Source: Mesobacillus subterraneus (GTDB lineage Bacteria > Bacillota > Bacilli > Bacillales > Cytobacillaceae). From it: a stretch of DNA of 64,000 nt. A program made the translations under genes and the position numbers. This document shows positions 56,448-64,000 of this stretch, in pieces (within the stretch, counting starts at the first letter, position 1; the number at the start of each line of letters is the position of its first letter). Under the pieces are notes generated by a model, which was given only the letters and a program-made list of their open reading frames with translations, had not been told where the DNA came from and made no database searches. The stretch covers positions 1 to 64,000 of the forward strand of contig NZ_JXIQ01000013.1 of assembly GCF_000934845.1 (NCBI RefSeq), read 5' to 3'.

Positions 56448-57062
56448 TTAAACTTTCCTTAATACGATTTTTTGGTACATACCATTAAATAATATATCTT
56501 TTTTCTCTATTAATTTTACATTCTCAGACTCAGACAAGATGGCATTAAAGGATATACCAATATCTGTTCCCAATATTCTAATCAATGGCCGAATAAAACG
56601 TTTCGATAGTGGAAGGTCCCTGGTGCTGTCAGCAAATTTATCAAAAACAACAATCTGTCCACCACTTTTCGTAACTCGGACCATTTCATCAAAGGCTTTT
56701 TTGCCATCGGGAACGACAGTCAATATTAAGCTGCCAATGACATAATCAAATGTATTGTCTGGCAAGTTCATGCTTTGGGCATCCATTTGTATAAAATCAA
56801 TTTTTTCGCCTTCGTACTTCTTTCTTGCTTGATTCAGCATGTCTTCTGAAAAGTCTATAGCTGTTACCTTGAGGCTGTTATAAGGGACGTGATTGATATC
56901 CGCCCCTGTACCAACCCCAACGAAAAGCACGGAATCTCCTGCTTTAAACTCTATATCTTGAAATACTCGTTTTCTTGCTTCTAAAAATAGTCCTGAATTA
57001 AAAAAGTAATCGTAGATGGGGGACCAAATTTTATAGATGAATCGATTCCAATTATTATTCAT
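56448..57062 (-). CDS. Class I SAM-dependent methyltransferase
   Basis: 204 residues (methyltransferase 11-like). SAM motif I VLFVGVGTGADINHVP, acid residue VTAIDFSEDML, motif II IDFIQMDAQSMNLPDNTFDY. Third gene of the cad operon, 21 nt after cadA. It might methylate a metal(loid) or an envelope lipid; no target is known. Confidence 0.88.
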   Translation of the reverse strand: MNNNWNRFIYKIWSPIYDYFFNSGLFLEARKRVFQDIEFKAGDSVLFVGVGTGADINHVPYNSLKVTAIDFSEDMLNQARKKYEGEKIDFIQMDAQSMNLPDNTFDYVIGSLILTVVPDGKKAFDEMVRVTKSGGQIVVFDKFADSTRDLPLSKRFIRPLIRILGTDIGISFNAILSESENVKLIEKKDILFNGMYQKIVLRKV

Positions 57063-57083
57063 CTGATAACCCCGTTCATTAAA

Positions 57084-59225
57084 TTATTCTTTTACCCTCA
57101 AAAGTCGTAATCCGTTTAAAGTGACAATAAGAGTAGCTCCCATATCAGCAAATATAGCGATCCATAAGGTAAGCCATCCTGGTATCACTAGCATAAGAGC
57201 AATTAGCTTGATTGCCAGGGAGAATGTAATGTTTTGCTTGATGATCGTTAATGCTTTTCTGCTGAGCTTGATAGTAAACGGCAGTTTCTTGAGATCATCG
57301 CCCATTAAAGCAATGTCTGCAGTTTCCAGAGCCGTATCAGTCCCTGCTCCTCCCATGGCGATTCCTACAGTGGCAGAAGCTAGAGCAGGTGCATCGTTGA
57401 CCCCATCTCCAACCATGGCCACTTTACCATGTTCATCACGCAGTTTCTTGATAAATGCCAGTTTATCCTGTGGAAGAAGTTCCGCTTCGATATCAGACAC
57501 TCCGACTAATTTACCAATTGCATTTCCAGTCCCTTTATTGTCACCTGTCAGCATGATGGTCTTCTTTATACCAAGCTCATGCAATCTGGCAATAGTGGAA
57601 AGGCTGCTTTCCCTAACTTCATCAGCTACTGCAATCAAGGCTGATAAACCATCAGTGGTACCCACAACCATTACTGTTTTTCCTTGAAGCTGTAAATCAT
57701 TAATTTTTTTGCTTTCAGGTGAAATACTGTGATCTAACAACTCTTCAAATAACTTTGGATTTCCAATAAAGTAAGTTAATCCGTTTATTGTTCCTTTTAT
57801 CCCTTTTCCCGTAATCGATGAAAAATCCTCTACAACTACGTCCTTGAAAGAAATTTCTTTTTCCTCTGCTTTTTTTATTATCGCTGATGCAAGAGGATGC
57901 TGAGAATTATATTCTAATGCAGCTATGATACTCAGCAGCTCACTTTCTTTCTGCTCATTATCAAGCATTACATAATCAGTAACTGCAGGTACGCCTTTTG
58001 TTAAAGTACCTGTTTTATCAAATGCGATGGCGTTCAGCGCCCCCGCTTCCTCAAGGTAAACTCCGCCTTTGATTAATACTCCATTCCTCGCTGCATTTCC
58101 TATTGCAGTTACAATTGCAACCGGTGTTGAAATGACAAGTGCACAAGGACAACCTACAACAAGAACAGCAAGACCTTGATAAATCCATTCGCTCCAGTCT
58201 GCTTGGAACAGAAGCGGCGGGATTATGGCCACAAGTGCAGCAATCACAATAATGGCCGGTGTATAATACTTTGCAAACTTATCGACAAAAGCCTGGGAAG
58301 GTGCTCTCTCTGCTTGGGCTTCCTCTACCAGATGGATGATTTTCGCAATTGTTGTATCATCGACCCTTTTTGTTACTTTTACTTCCAGTAAGCCTTCTGT
58401 ATTCAATGTACCTGCGAAAACATCATCATCCACTGATTTTTCCAGCGGTACGGATTCTCCAGTAATTGCTGCCTGGTTAACGGATGAATATCCTTTAACC
58501 ACAGTTCCGTCCATAGCAATTTTTTGACCTGGCTTTACGATCATGATATCACCGATTTGAATATCATCTACTTTAATCAATAGTTCCTGACCATTACGAC
58601 GGATGAGTGCTTCTTTTGGCGCGATATCCATTAATGAACGAATCGAAGCCCGAGCCTTATCCATGGAATATTTCTCAAGCGCTTCAGAGATTGCAAATAA
58701 GATAACAACTACTGCACCCTCGCTCCATTCGCCGATAAAGCCAGCACCGATGATGGCAATCGTCATGAGAGTTCTCATGTCAAACTCTAATCGGAATAAA
58801 TTTTTAAAACCTGTTTTAAATAAAGAAAATCCTCCAATTAAGATGGCTGCCAGAAAAGCAGCAATCGTTGGCAGACTCTCTTCACCATTAATGGATTGAG
58901 AGACATAACCTAAAACCACAAACAGTAATGAAGCCAAAACCGTGGAATATTCCTTCCAGAATGGTTCTTTTTTCTGTGGTTTCATCTCACCTTTTTCTGA
59001 ATAAAGCTTTAAATTTTCAAAGGCTCCTGCCTTTTCCAGCTCTTCAATAGTGGTGTTTCCAAAAACCGTTATTTTTGAAGCACCGAAGTTTACATTTGCA
59101 TCATAAACACCATCCAGGTGTTTAACGTTCTTTTCGAACTTAGTGGCGCAGCCAGCTCAGGTGAATCCTTGGATGCGATAAACGTGCTTCTCAGTATTTT
59201 GATTTTGTTCTAAAGCCTCAGTCAA
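57084..59225 (-). CDS. cadA: CadA-type Cd/Zn/Pb P-type ATPase with in-frame TGA in the HMA motif
   Basis: 713 codons. The N-terminal HMA domain reads [20 protein letters not shown]; homologues have GFTCANC. The TGA is codon 23 (59157-59159). The frame then continues without a break through [15 protein letters not shown] into the ATPase core: TGES (actuator), [15 protein letters not shown] (CPC metal site), [11 protein letters not shown] (phosphorylated Asp), [10 protein letters not shown]. It starts at a TTG overlapping the cadC stop with AAAGGAG upstream. If TGA stops, translation may restart at an ATG at 58985 (MKPQKKEP), making an HMA-less pump. It exports Cd, Zn or Pb. Either selenocysteine, or a nonsense mutation. 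Confidence 0.9.
59123..59142 (-). promoter_or_regulatory. SECIS-like hairpin in cadA
   Basis: On the minus strand: TAAGTTC, loop GAAAA, GAAC-G-TTA. The loop starts 22 nt after the TGA and has G first. The stem has seven pairs with a G bulge. It overlaps codons for FEKN that are conserved in CadA proteins, so protein constraint could also explain it. Confidence 0.45.
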
Positions 59226-59586
59226 GGCTGCTCAACTCCTTTTGATGTTCAAATGCAATACTAATCAATTGTTTTACATGTTCATCCGTAAGAGAATAAA
59301 AAACCAATTTCCCTTCCTTCCTATACTTAGCCAAACCCATATTTTTAAGTAAACGCAAGTGATGTGAAGCAGTTGCAGTTGAAGACCCTACAATATGGCC
59401 AACATCACATACACAAAGCTCATCCTCCAAATATAGAGAGTAGGCTATTTTCATTCTGGTATCATCGGATAACGCCTTAAAAATCTTGGCCACATCTTTT
59501 GTCACTTCAGGATTAAGTATTGCTTTAACACGATTAACCCTTTCTTGATCCACACACGCCACTTGACATACATCGACCTCTTTCAT
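59218..59586 (-). CDS. cadC: CadC-type ArsR/SmtB cadmium/lead-responsive repressor
   Basis: 122 residues. Alpha-3N cadmium site: Cys7 and Cys11 (MKEVDVCQVAC), then the ELCVCDV pair. DNA-binding segment: SSTATASHHLRLLKNMGLAK. Alpha-5 zinc site: DEHVKQLISIAFEHQKE (DxHx10HxxE). It binds its own operators and releases them with Cd, Pb or Zn. First gene of cadC-cadA-methyltransferase, 8 nt overlap with cadA. Confidence 0.95.
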   Translation of the reverse strand: MKEVDVCQVACVDQERVNRVKAILNPEVTKDVAKIFKALSDDTRMKIAYSLYLEDELCVCDVGHIVGSSTATASHHLRLLKNMGLAKYRKEGKLVFYSLTDEHVKQLISIAFEHQKELSSLD

Positions 59587-59606
59587 AAATCCACCTCCAT
59601 CAAACC

Positions 59607-59660
59607 ATATTCAAATACTTGTTTGAATATATTATATTCAAAAATATGTTTGAGTGTCAA
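59607..59660 (-). promoter_or_regulatory. cadC promoter and two CadC operators
   Basis: Two inverted repeats. Site 1 (59607-59630) has ATTCAAATA and TTGTTTGAAT; site 2 (59634-59655) has ATATTCAAAAATATGTTTGA. On the minus strand TTGACA (59655-59660) and TATAAT (59631-59636) are 18 nt apart, with site 2 between them. The same sites could control the divergent PCYCGC gene. Confidence 0.75.
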
Positions 59661-59791
59661 AGTTTATCTCATTTCTTTAGTATCTATATTACTAATCATT
59701 TATTTCCTTCATCAAAGGGAGATTTGATTATGTTATACTTTTAATTAGTCCTATATTTAAAGCATAAAATAGAAAGTGTGGTAATAATAAA

Positions 59792-60283
59792 TTGAAAAAA
59801 TTCATTATACCAATGATTATTGGCTCTATTATCGTTTCCGGTTGTGCCTCAAGTAATAATGAACAGTCCAATGAAGGACATAGTGACAGTCATAGTTCCC
59901 CAACTCAGCCGTCATTAAAATATGAACTAGGTAGCAACAATTGGTCTTCTGTCACTTCTTTAACGAACGATCCAAATATTTTAGAAGCATATCAATTCGC
60001 AGTAGAACATCCAGAAGTTCTAAATTATATGCCATGTTACTGTGGCTGTTACGAAGAAGATGGTCATACATCTAACACGAATTGTTTTGTAGATTCAGTA
60101 AAAGGTGATGTGGCAAACTTAGATACCATGGGCTTTGGCTGACAAGTCTGCGTAGACATCGCCCGTGAGGCGAAATCAGAGTTTGAAAAAGGAACAGACC
60201 TCAGAACGATTAGGGAAAATATAGACAACAAATACAAAGGTGGAGGCATAGAACCTACGCCAACCCCATTACCAAAAGCATAA
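59792..60283 (+). CDS. PCYCGC-motif lipoprotein with in-frame TGA
   Basis: 164 codons including the stop. Signal KKFIIPMIIGSIIVSGC with lipobox VSGC. Then MPCYCGCYEEDGHTSNTNCF, the family signature. After LDTMGFG comes TGA (codon 117, 60140-60142), then QVCVDIAREAKSEFEKGTD and a tail ending PTPTPLPKA, as in homologues that have CxxC here. So TGA replaces the first Cys of CxxC. Starts at TTG with a weak ribosome site. The family function is unknown; Cys clusters suggest metal or redox work outside the membrane. If TGA stops, the protein loses about 46 residues. Confidence 0.85.
60159..60173 (+). promoter_or_regulatory. SECIS-like hairpin in the PCYCGC gene
   Basis: TCGCC, loop CGTGA, GGCGA: a 5 bp GC-rich stem. 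The loop starts 22 nt after the TGA and has G in position two. Same spacing as in cadA. Confidence 0.5.
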
Positions 60284-60300
60284 TACTGAAAAACAAAGAA

Positions 60301-60326
60301 GGCGTTAATCTACTTGGATTAACGCC
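60301..60326 (+). terminator. Terminator of the PCYCGC gene
   Basis: Stem GGCGTTAATC with GATTAACGCC, 6 nt loop. The following 270 bp to 60595 hold no visible gene. Confidence 0.85.
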
Positions 60327-60595
60327 ACTTTACTAATATATTGACGATATTTTTACTTTGTAAAGCGATGAATTTAATTATGGCAGTACTTTCTCTATAA
60401 ACCATATATTTCCTTCCTTTTCTCTCACAATAGATTTAATTCCTTAATTCCCCAGTACTGTTTTCAATAAAATTTTATATATTAAATACCTGCATAGTGT
60501 TTAGTTAAATACCTTTGTAATAATCGGAGTAGTTGGCCTATTTAATTTATTTTATATATAGGAACAACATAGTTATTGGAAATGTTAACTACTTA

Positions 60596-61996
60596 TTAAT
60601 CTAATGGAATAGTAATCTGAACCTTCGTCCATTTCCCATACACACTATCGATTTCTAAAGTTCCTTGATACATATCCAGTAACCTTTTTGCAATTGATAG
60701 TCCTAGCCCATTTCCACCATGTTTTCTGCTTCTTGCTTTATCCACACGATAAAAGCGATTGATCACAAAAGGCAATTCCTCTTCTGGGATACCTTCCCCA
60801 TAATCTTTTACCTCAATCTTCAATTGCCTGTCTGTATGCCTTACATTAATCTGTATGATCTTTTCATCTGTTGAATATTTAGTAGCATTGTCTAATATAA
60901 TGATCATGATTTGTTCTAGGTGGCTCTTTAGTATTTTGATAGTAAAATCGGTGTCAACATCTATAGTGGAGGATATTTTAAAATCATCATTTATTGTTTG
61001 GAAGTTTTCAACTATATCTTCCATAACTTCCTTCATTTTGACTTCTTCCAATGAGTTCATGTTTGTGGTAGATTCTTCTGCTCTTGAGAGAGTCAACAAT
61101 TCCGAAACCAGGTGAATAAGTCTGTTGGTTTCCTTTAAACTTAAATCAATTGAGCGTTCTAACACTTTTGGATTATTTTTCCCCCAACGATTGATCAGCG
61201 ATAAATTTCCATGTATGATGGACAAGGGTGTTTTTAATTCGTGGGAGGCATCTTCTACAAATTGTTGCTGCTGCTGAAATGACTTTTCTAAGTTATCCAT
61301 TAATTCATTAAACATAATCCCTAACTCTGTCATTTCATCTCGTTGCTTGTTAATTTGAACCCTTTCTTTCAGACCATTCTCTTTTATTCTCCTCAGAGTT
61401 CTTATCATTGAATTAATCGGCTTTAGCAGTTGAAAGGAAATAAGTCTGCCGCCGATTAAACTAAGGAGAATAGCAACCACTCCTGCTACGATGACCAACA
61501 TAAATATTTGATTTATCAAGCTATCAAAGTTCTCTAAATTACGGATGATTTCTACTGTTCCTTTAAAGCCATTTACTTCGATTGGCTTCCTAAGGATCAA
61601 CAAACGATCTCCTTCTGGTGAAAAGTCCACCAGTTCCTCTTTTGTTACATTTTTCGGAGATACCCACCCTTGTGGTACCTCGTCTGATATCGTAAATAGC
61701 GGAGAATTGTTTTCCCTCACAATCCTTATCAATTGGTATTTTTCATTCAGAATGTCTAAATAGTGTTCACTTTCCGAAATATTCCCTTTAAAATTTGAAT
61801 CCTGAATGTAGGCTGTTACTTCTTCCATCTTTTTTTGGATGGTTTGTTTTTCTTGGTTAACTACCCAGTTCTGAATGACAAAATACTGCAAAATATTATA
61901 AGAAAAAAATAAAAATAGCATTAAAAGGGCAGCCCATAAAGTTAATTTCCATTTAAGATTGATGCTTTTTGGAATAAAGTCTTTTACGTTTCTCAT
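60596..61996 (-). CDS. Membrane sensor histidine kinase, third
   Basis: 466 residues. Two helices (about 15-40 and 160-185) flank an external sensor; HAMP follows. HisKA has VEDASHELKTPLSIIHGNLS, N box ILDNATKYS, G1 KDYGEGIPEEE, G2 GGNGLGLSIAK. Overlaps its regulator by 4 nt. The set regulator-kinase plus a PepSY gene recalls Bacillus ykoGHI, a suggestion only. Confidence 0.95.
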   Translation of the reverse strand: MRNVKDFIPKSINLKWKLTLWAALLMLFLFFSYNILQYFVIQNWVVNQEKQTIQKKMEEVTAYIQDSNFKGNISESEHYLDILNEKYQLIRIVRENNSPLFTISDEVPQGWVSPKNVTKEELVDFSPEGDRLLILRKPIEVNGFKGTVEIIRNLENFDSLINQIFMLVIVAGVVAILLSLIGGRLISFQLLKPINSMIRTLRRIKENGLKERVQINKQRDEMTELGIMFNELMDNLEKSFQQQQQFVEDASHELKTPLSIIHGNLSLINRWGKNNPKVLERSIDLSLKETNRLIHLVSELLTLSRAEESTTNMNSLEEVKMKEVMEDIVENFQTINDDFKISSTIDVDTDFTIKILKSHLEQIMIIILDNATKYSTDEKIIQINVRHTDRQLKIEVKDYGEGIPEEELPFVINRFYRVDKARSRKHGGNGLGLSIAKRLLDMYQGTLEIDSVYGKWTKVQITIPLD

Positions 61997-62682
61997 TCTC
62001 TCATCACATACCCCATCCCTCTCATCGTTTGAATATAACTTTCTTTATCAACAGAATCCAGTTTATTTCTAAGGTGTCTTACATAAACATCAACGACATT
62101 TGTTTCAATTTCCGCATAATAACCCCATATTTTTTCCAGTAGAACCTCCCTTGTTAAGACACGATTAATATTTTTCATGAACATGAACAATAAGTCATAT
62201 TCCTTTTTCGTTAATTCGATCAATCGTTCGCCTTTTTTTAATAATCTTGATTCAATATTTAATTCTAAATCTTTAAATGATAAAAGCATGCTAGGCAAAT
62301 CATTTCGTTTTTCTTCTCTTCTCATGATGACTCTAATTCTCGCCAGTAATTCTTCAATCGCAAATGGTTTTGGGATATAATCATCAGCGCCGCTATCGAG
62401 CCCCAATACCCGGTCCATTACGCTGTCCCTTGCCGTTATCATAATAATCGGAATATCCTTGACTGCCTTTAATCTTCGGCAAACCTCGATACCGTTTAAC
62501 TTTGGCAGCATTAAATCTAAAAGAATCACATCCCAATTTCTTTCTAATGCTAGTTCAAGCCCTTCTCTCCCATCAAAAGCAGCACTTACATTGTATCCTT
62601 CATGCGTTAACTCAAGTACTATAAATTCCGATAATGCTTCTTCATCTTCAATCACTAAAATATCCAAATTCGTGACCTCCAA
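61993..62682 (-). CDS. OmpR/PhoB-family response regulator, third
   Basis: 229 residues. Receiver: LVIEDEEALSEF, Asp in VILLDLMLPKLNG, Lys in YIPKPF. Winged helix with LTKKEYDLLFMFMKNINRVL and NVVDVYVRHLRNKLDS. First gene of the pair. About 317 bp separate it from the PepSY gene (62683-62999), which contain the repeat below. Confidence 0.95.
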   Translation of the reverse strand: MEVTNLDILVIEDEEALSEFIVLELTHEGYNVSAAFDGREGLELALERNWDVILLDLMLPKLNGIEVCRRLKAVKDIPIIMITARDSVMDRVLGLDSGADDYIPKPFAIEELLARIRVIMRREEKRNDLPSMLLSFKDLELNIESRLLKKGERLIELTKKEYDLLFMFMKNINRVLTREVLLEKIWGYYAEIETNVVDVYVRHLRNKLDSVDKESYIQTMRGMGYVMRE

Positions 62683-62804
62683 ATGTTACTTTATCTATTT
62701 TGTACTACTTTCATAATTTGATTAAAATGACACTATTATTTTAAATCAAAAAGAAAAGTTATGATACAAAATACATATAATTCAAATTAGTGCACTCATA
62801 GGAA

Positions 62805-62892
62805 AGACCAAAAGCGCAAGCGCCTTGGTCAGCCCCGACAAGCGCTGGAGAGCGGACCGAAGCGACTCGAGGGGCTAGGCGCTGGAGCTGGA
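62805..62892. repeat. GC-rich dispersed palindromic repeat
   Basis: Much richer in G and C than its surroundings, with self-complementary parts: AGCGCAAGCGCC, AGCCCC...GGGGCT, AGCGCTGG and GGCGCTGGAGCT. This looks like the REP/bcr-type intergenic repeats found in many copies in Bacillus genomes. Only one copy in the window. Confidence 0.7.
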
Positions 62893-62999
62893 TTATGACA
62901 TCCACAGTAGTTATCCTCACCTAATTAATTTTATAATTTCCTATAAAGTGAATAAGCCCTACTTGCACAAGCAAGCAGGACCTATATTCATTTACGGAA

Positions 63000-63668
63000 T
63001 TACTCTTCTTCACTGTCACTTTCGGAATCATTTTCATCATCCACATCAACCTTTAAGACCTTACCTGTTTTGGCGTCTACTTTTACATCATGTGTTTTTC
63101 CTTGGTCGTCTGTTATTTCAACACCATACACAACAGTTCCGTCTTCATCTTCAAGTTCAGTATCCGTTACTTGGCCTTTTACTTCTTTTAATGCAATAGT
63201 TGTACTTTCTTCAGCCGTAATTTTCGCTTTCTTTTCTAATTGTTGTTGTTCTTGTTGATCGGAAACTTCACCATCTTTATCTTCTTTTTCTTCCTTCTCT
63301 CCTTTTTCATTTTCTTCATCATCATCAGCCTCTACTTTTAGGACCTTACCTGTTTTGGCGTCCACTTTTACATCCTGTTGCTTTCCTTGATCATCAGTAA
63401 CTTCTACGCCATAAACAACTGTTCCGTCTTCATCTTCAAGTTCAGTGCCAGCTGCTTTTCCTGCAACTTCTTTTAGTGCGGCTGAAATGGCTTCTTCCTT
63501 AGTGATGGTTGCTTCTTTCGCCAATTGCTGCTGCTCCTGTTGATCTGTTACCTCTGCCTTTTTACTATCATTGCTTGATGCAAATGCGGAAGAGTTTAAT
63601 AGAGAACCTGCTACTCCTCCTCCTACAATCGCAGCTGCCAATGCTGGTACGATAAGTTTTTTCTTCAT
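63000..63668 (-). CDS. Secreted double-PepSY protein
   Basis: 222 residues. Signal peptide KKKLIVPALAAAIVGGGVAG. Two PepSY repeats (about 50-115 and 150-215), each with DGTVVYGVE and DVKVDAKTGKVLKV, linked by an acidic segment. Acidic C-terminus. PepSY domains often inhibit proteases or sense envelope state. Probably controlled by the neighbouring two-component system. Confidence 0.9.
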   Translation of the reverse strand: MKKKLIVPALAAAIVGGGVAGSLLNSSAFASSNDSKKAEVTDQQEQQQLAKEATITKEEAISAALKEVAGKAAGTELEDEDGTVVYGVEVTDDQGKQQDVKVDAKTGKVLKVEADDDEENEKGEKEEKEDKDGEVSDQQEQQQLEKKAKITAEESTTIALKEVKGQVTDTELEDEDGTVVYGVEITDDQGKTHDVKVDAKTGKVLKVDVDDENDSESDSEEE

Positions 63669-63789
63669 TTTTTCTTCCTCCTCATATTAATGAACTGTGG
63701 TACATCCTTATCTTAAGCCTCTACCATGAAGTAAGTCTGAATTGAATTTAAAATTAAAATAACCTTTAGGTGAAAAAATTTTCATTTTA

Positions 63790-63972
63790 TTATGTGAGTG
63801 CCTTTATCTTCATTACTTGATTGATCATTATGTCTAATTCTTGACTGACATACAAGGCCTCTTTACTTCTTAACCCATATTTCAAGACTACATTATTTAA
63901 CTCTTGTTGCTTTTCTGCCATCAATTTTTCAATCTCCTGTTTTAGTAAAAACAAGTCTTTTTCCAGCACCAT
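63790..63972 (-). CDS. Spo0E-like aspartyl-phosphate phosphatase
   Basis: 60 residues, two helices. It has the Spo0E signature in SQELDIMINQVMK (SxELDxxI). Such proteins dephosphorylate Spo0A-P and restrain sporulation. Near the window end. Confidence 0.8.
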   Translation of the reverse strand: MVLEKDLFLLKQEIEKLMAEKQQELNNVVLKYGLRSKEALYVSQELDIMINQVMKIKALT

Positions 63973-64000
63973 ATTTTATTCCTTAAGCAATTCTCTTCTT

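Noticed and set aside
1-64000. Genome-wide use of TGA as a sense codon
   Set aside because: Several intact genes end in TGA at the right place (cadC, the kinase ending at 34800), so TGA is a normal stop here.
1-64000. CRISPR arrays, rRNA genes, prophage structural genes, selenocysteine machinery
   Set aside because: None seen. No regularly spaced repeats, and no selA, selB, selD or tRNA-Sec-like gene in the window.

Overview
The window comes from a low-GC, spore-forming Firmicute of the Bacillus type (family Bacillaceae). Support: AGGAGG-type ribosome sites and TTG/GTG starts, a quinol oxidase of the qoxABCD kind, PrsA/PrsW, Spo0E-like and YIEGIA proteins, CotF-like proteins, and a GC-rich dispersed repeat of the type seen in Bacillus genomes. 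The species cannot be named from this sequence.

Layout. 0.3-3.4 kb: ordinary chromosome (GNAT, EamA, MgtC, tRNA-Ala(GGC), NUDIX). 3.6-14.7 kb: an acquired island with four tandem tyrosine recombinases (two alternating types, B'-A'-B-A), a dead class C-like group II intron sitting exactly behind a terminator, a Gabija-type anti-phage pair (OLD/TOPRIM nuclease plus UvrD helicase), a 44-residue helix-turn-helix protein, and the decayed C-terminal third of an isoleucyl-tRNA synthetase. 15-33 kb: a respiration, secretion and metal block with CtaG, a 32-residue membrane peptide, an AbrB-like protein, PrsA, PrsW, QoxABCD, MATE and ABC exporters, a heme A synthase homologue, a ZIP transporter, two CDF zinc exporters and a CzrA-type zinc sensor. 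A shared CzrA/SmtB-like motif lies near prsA, qoxA, ctaA, the ZIP gene and the first CDF gene. 33-57 kb: a large copper and envelope-stress region with two related two-component systems, an arsenic-type permease, YdhK, a Cys-rich copper-storage protein, a His-rich two-repeat protein, a DUF305 protein, six small SHOCT-domain membrane proteins, a Met-rich repeat protein, a second-type Lgt, an intact multicopper oxidase, CopC/CopD, and several frameshifted genes (a multicopper oxidase relative, a Rieske protein, a methyltransferase 5' end). 56.4-60.3 kb: a cadmium/zinc operon (cadC-cadA-methyltransferase) with a divergent PCYCGC lipoprotein gene and CadC operators between them. 60.6-64 kb: a two-component system, a double-PepSY protein and a Spo0E-like protein.

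The most exciting observation is in the cad locus. Both cadA and the PCYCGC lipoprotein gene carry one in-frame TGA exactly where the first cysteine of a CxxC motif is expected (cadA codon 23, GFT-TGA-AGC; lipoprotein codon 117, GFG-TGA-QVC). In both genes the frame stays open and homologous past the TGA. In both, a small hairpin with a G in the first two loop positions starts its loop 22 nt after the TGA, which is the bacterial SECIS geometry. I propose two selenocysteine-containing metal-response proteins. No Sec machinery lies in this window, and paired nonsense mutations remain the alternative.

Most named enzymes are confident from visible motifs. Boundaries of the intron, the relics and the regulatory sites are by eye. 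No alignment or database search was run.
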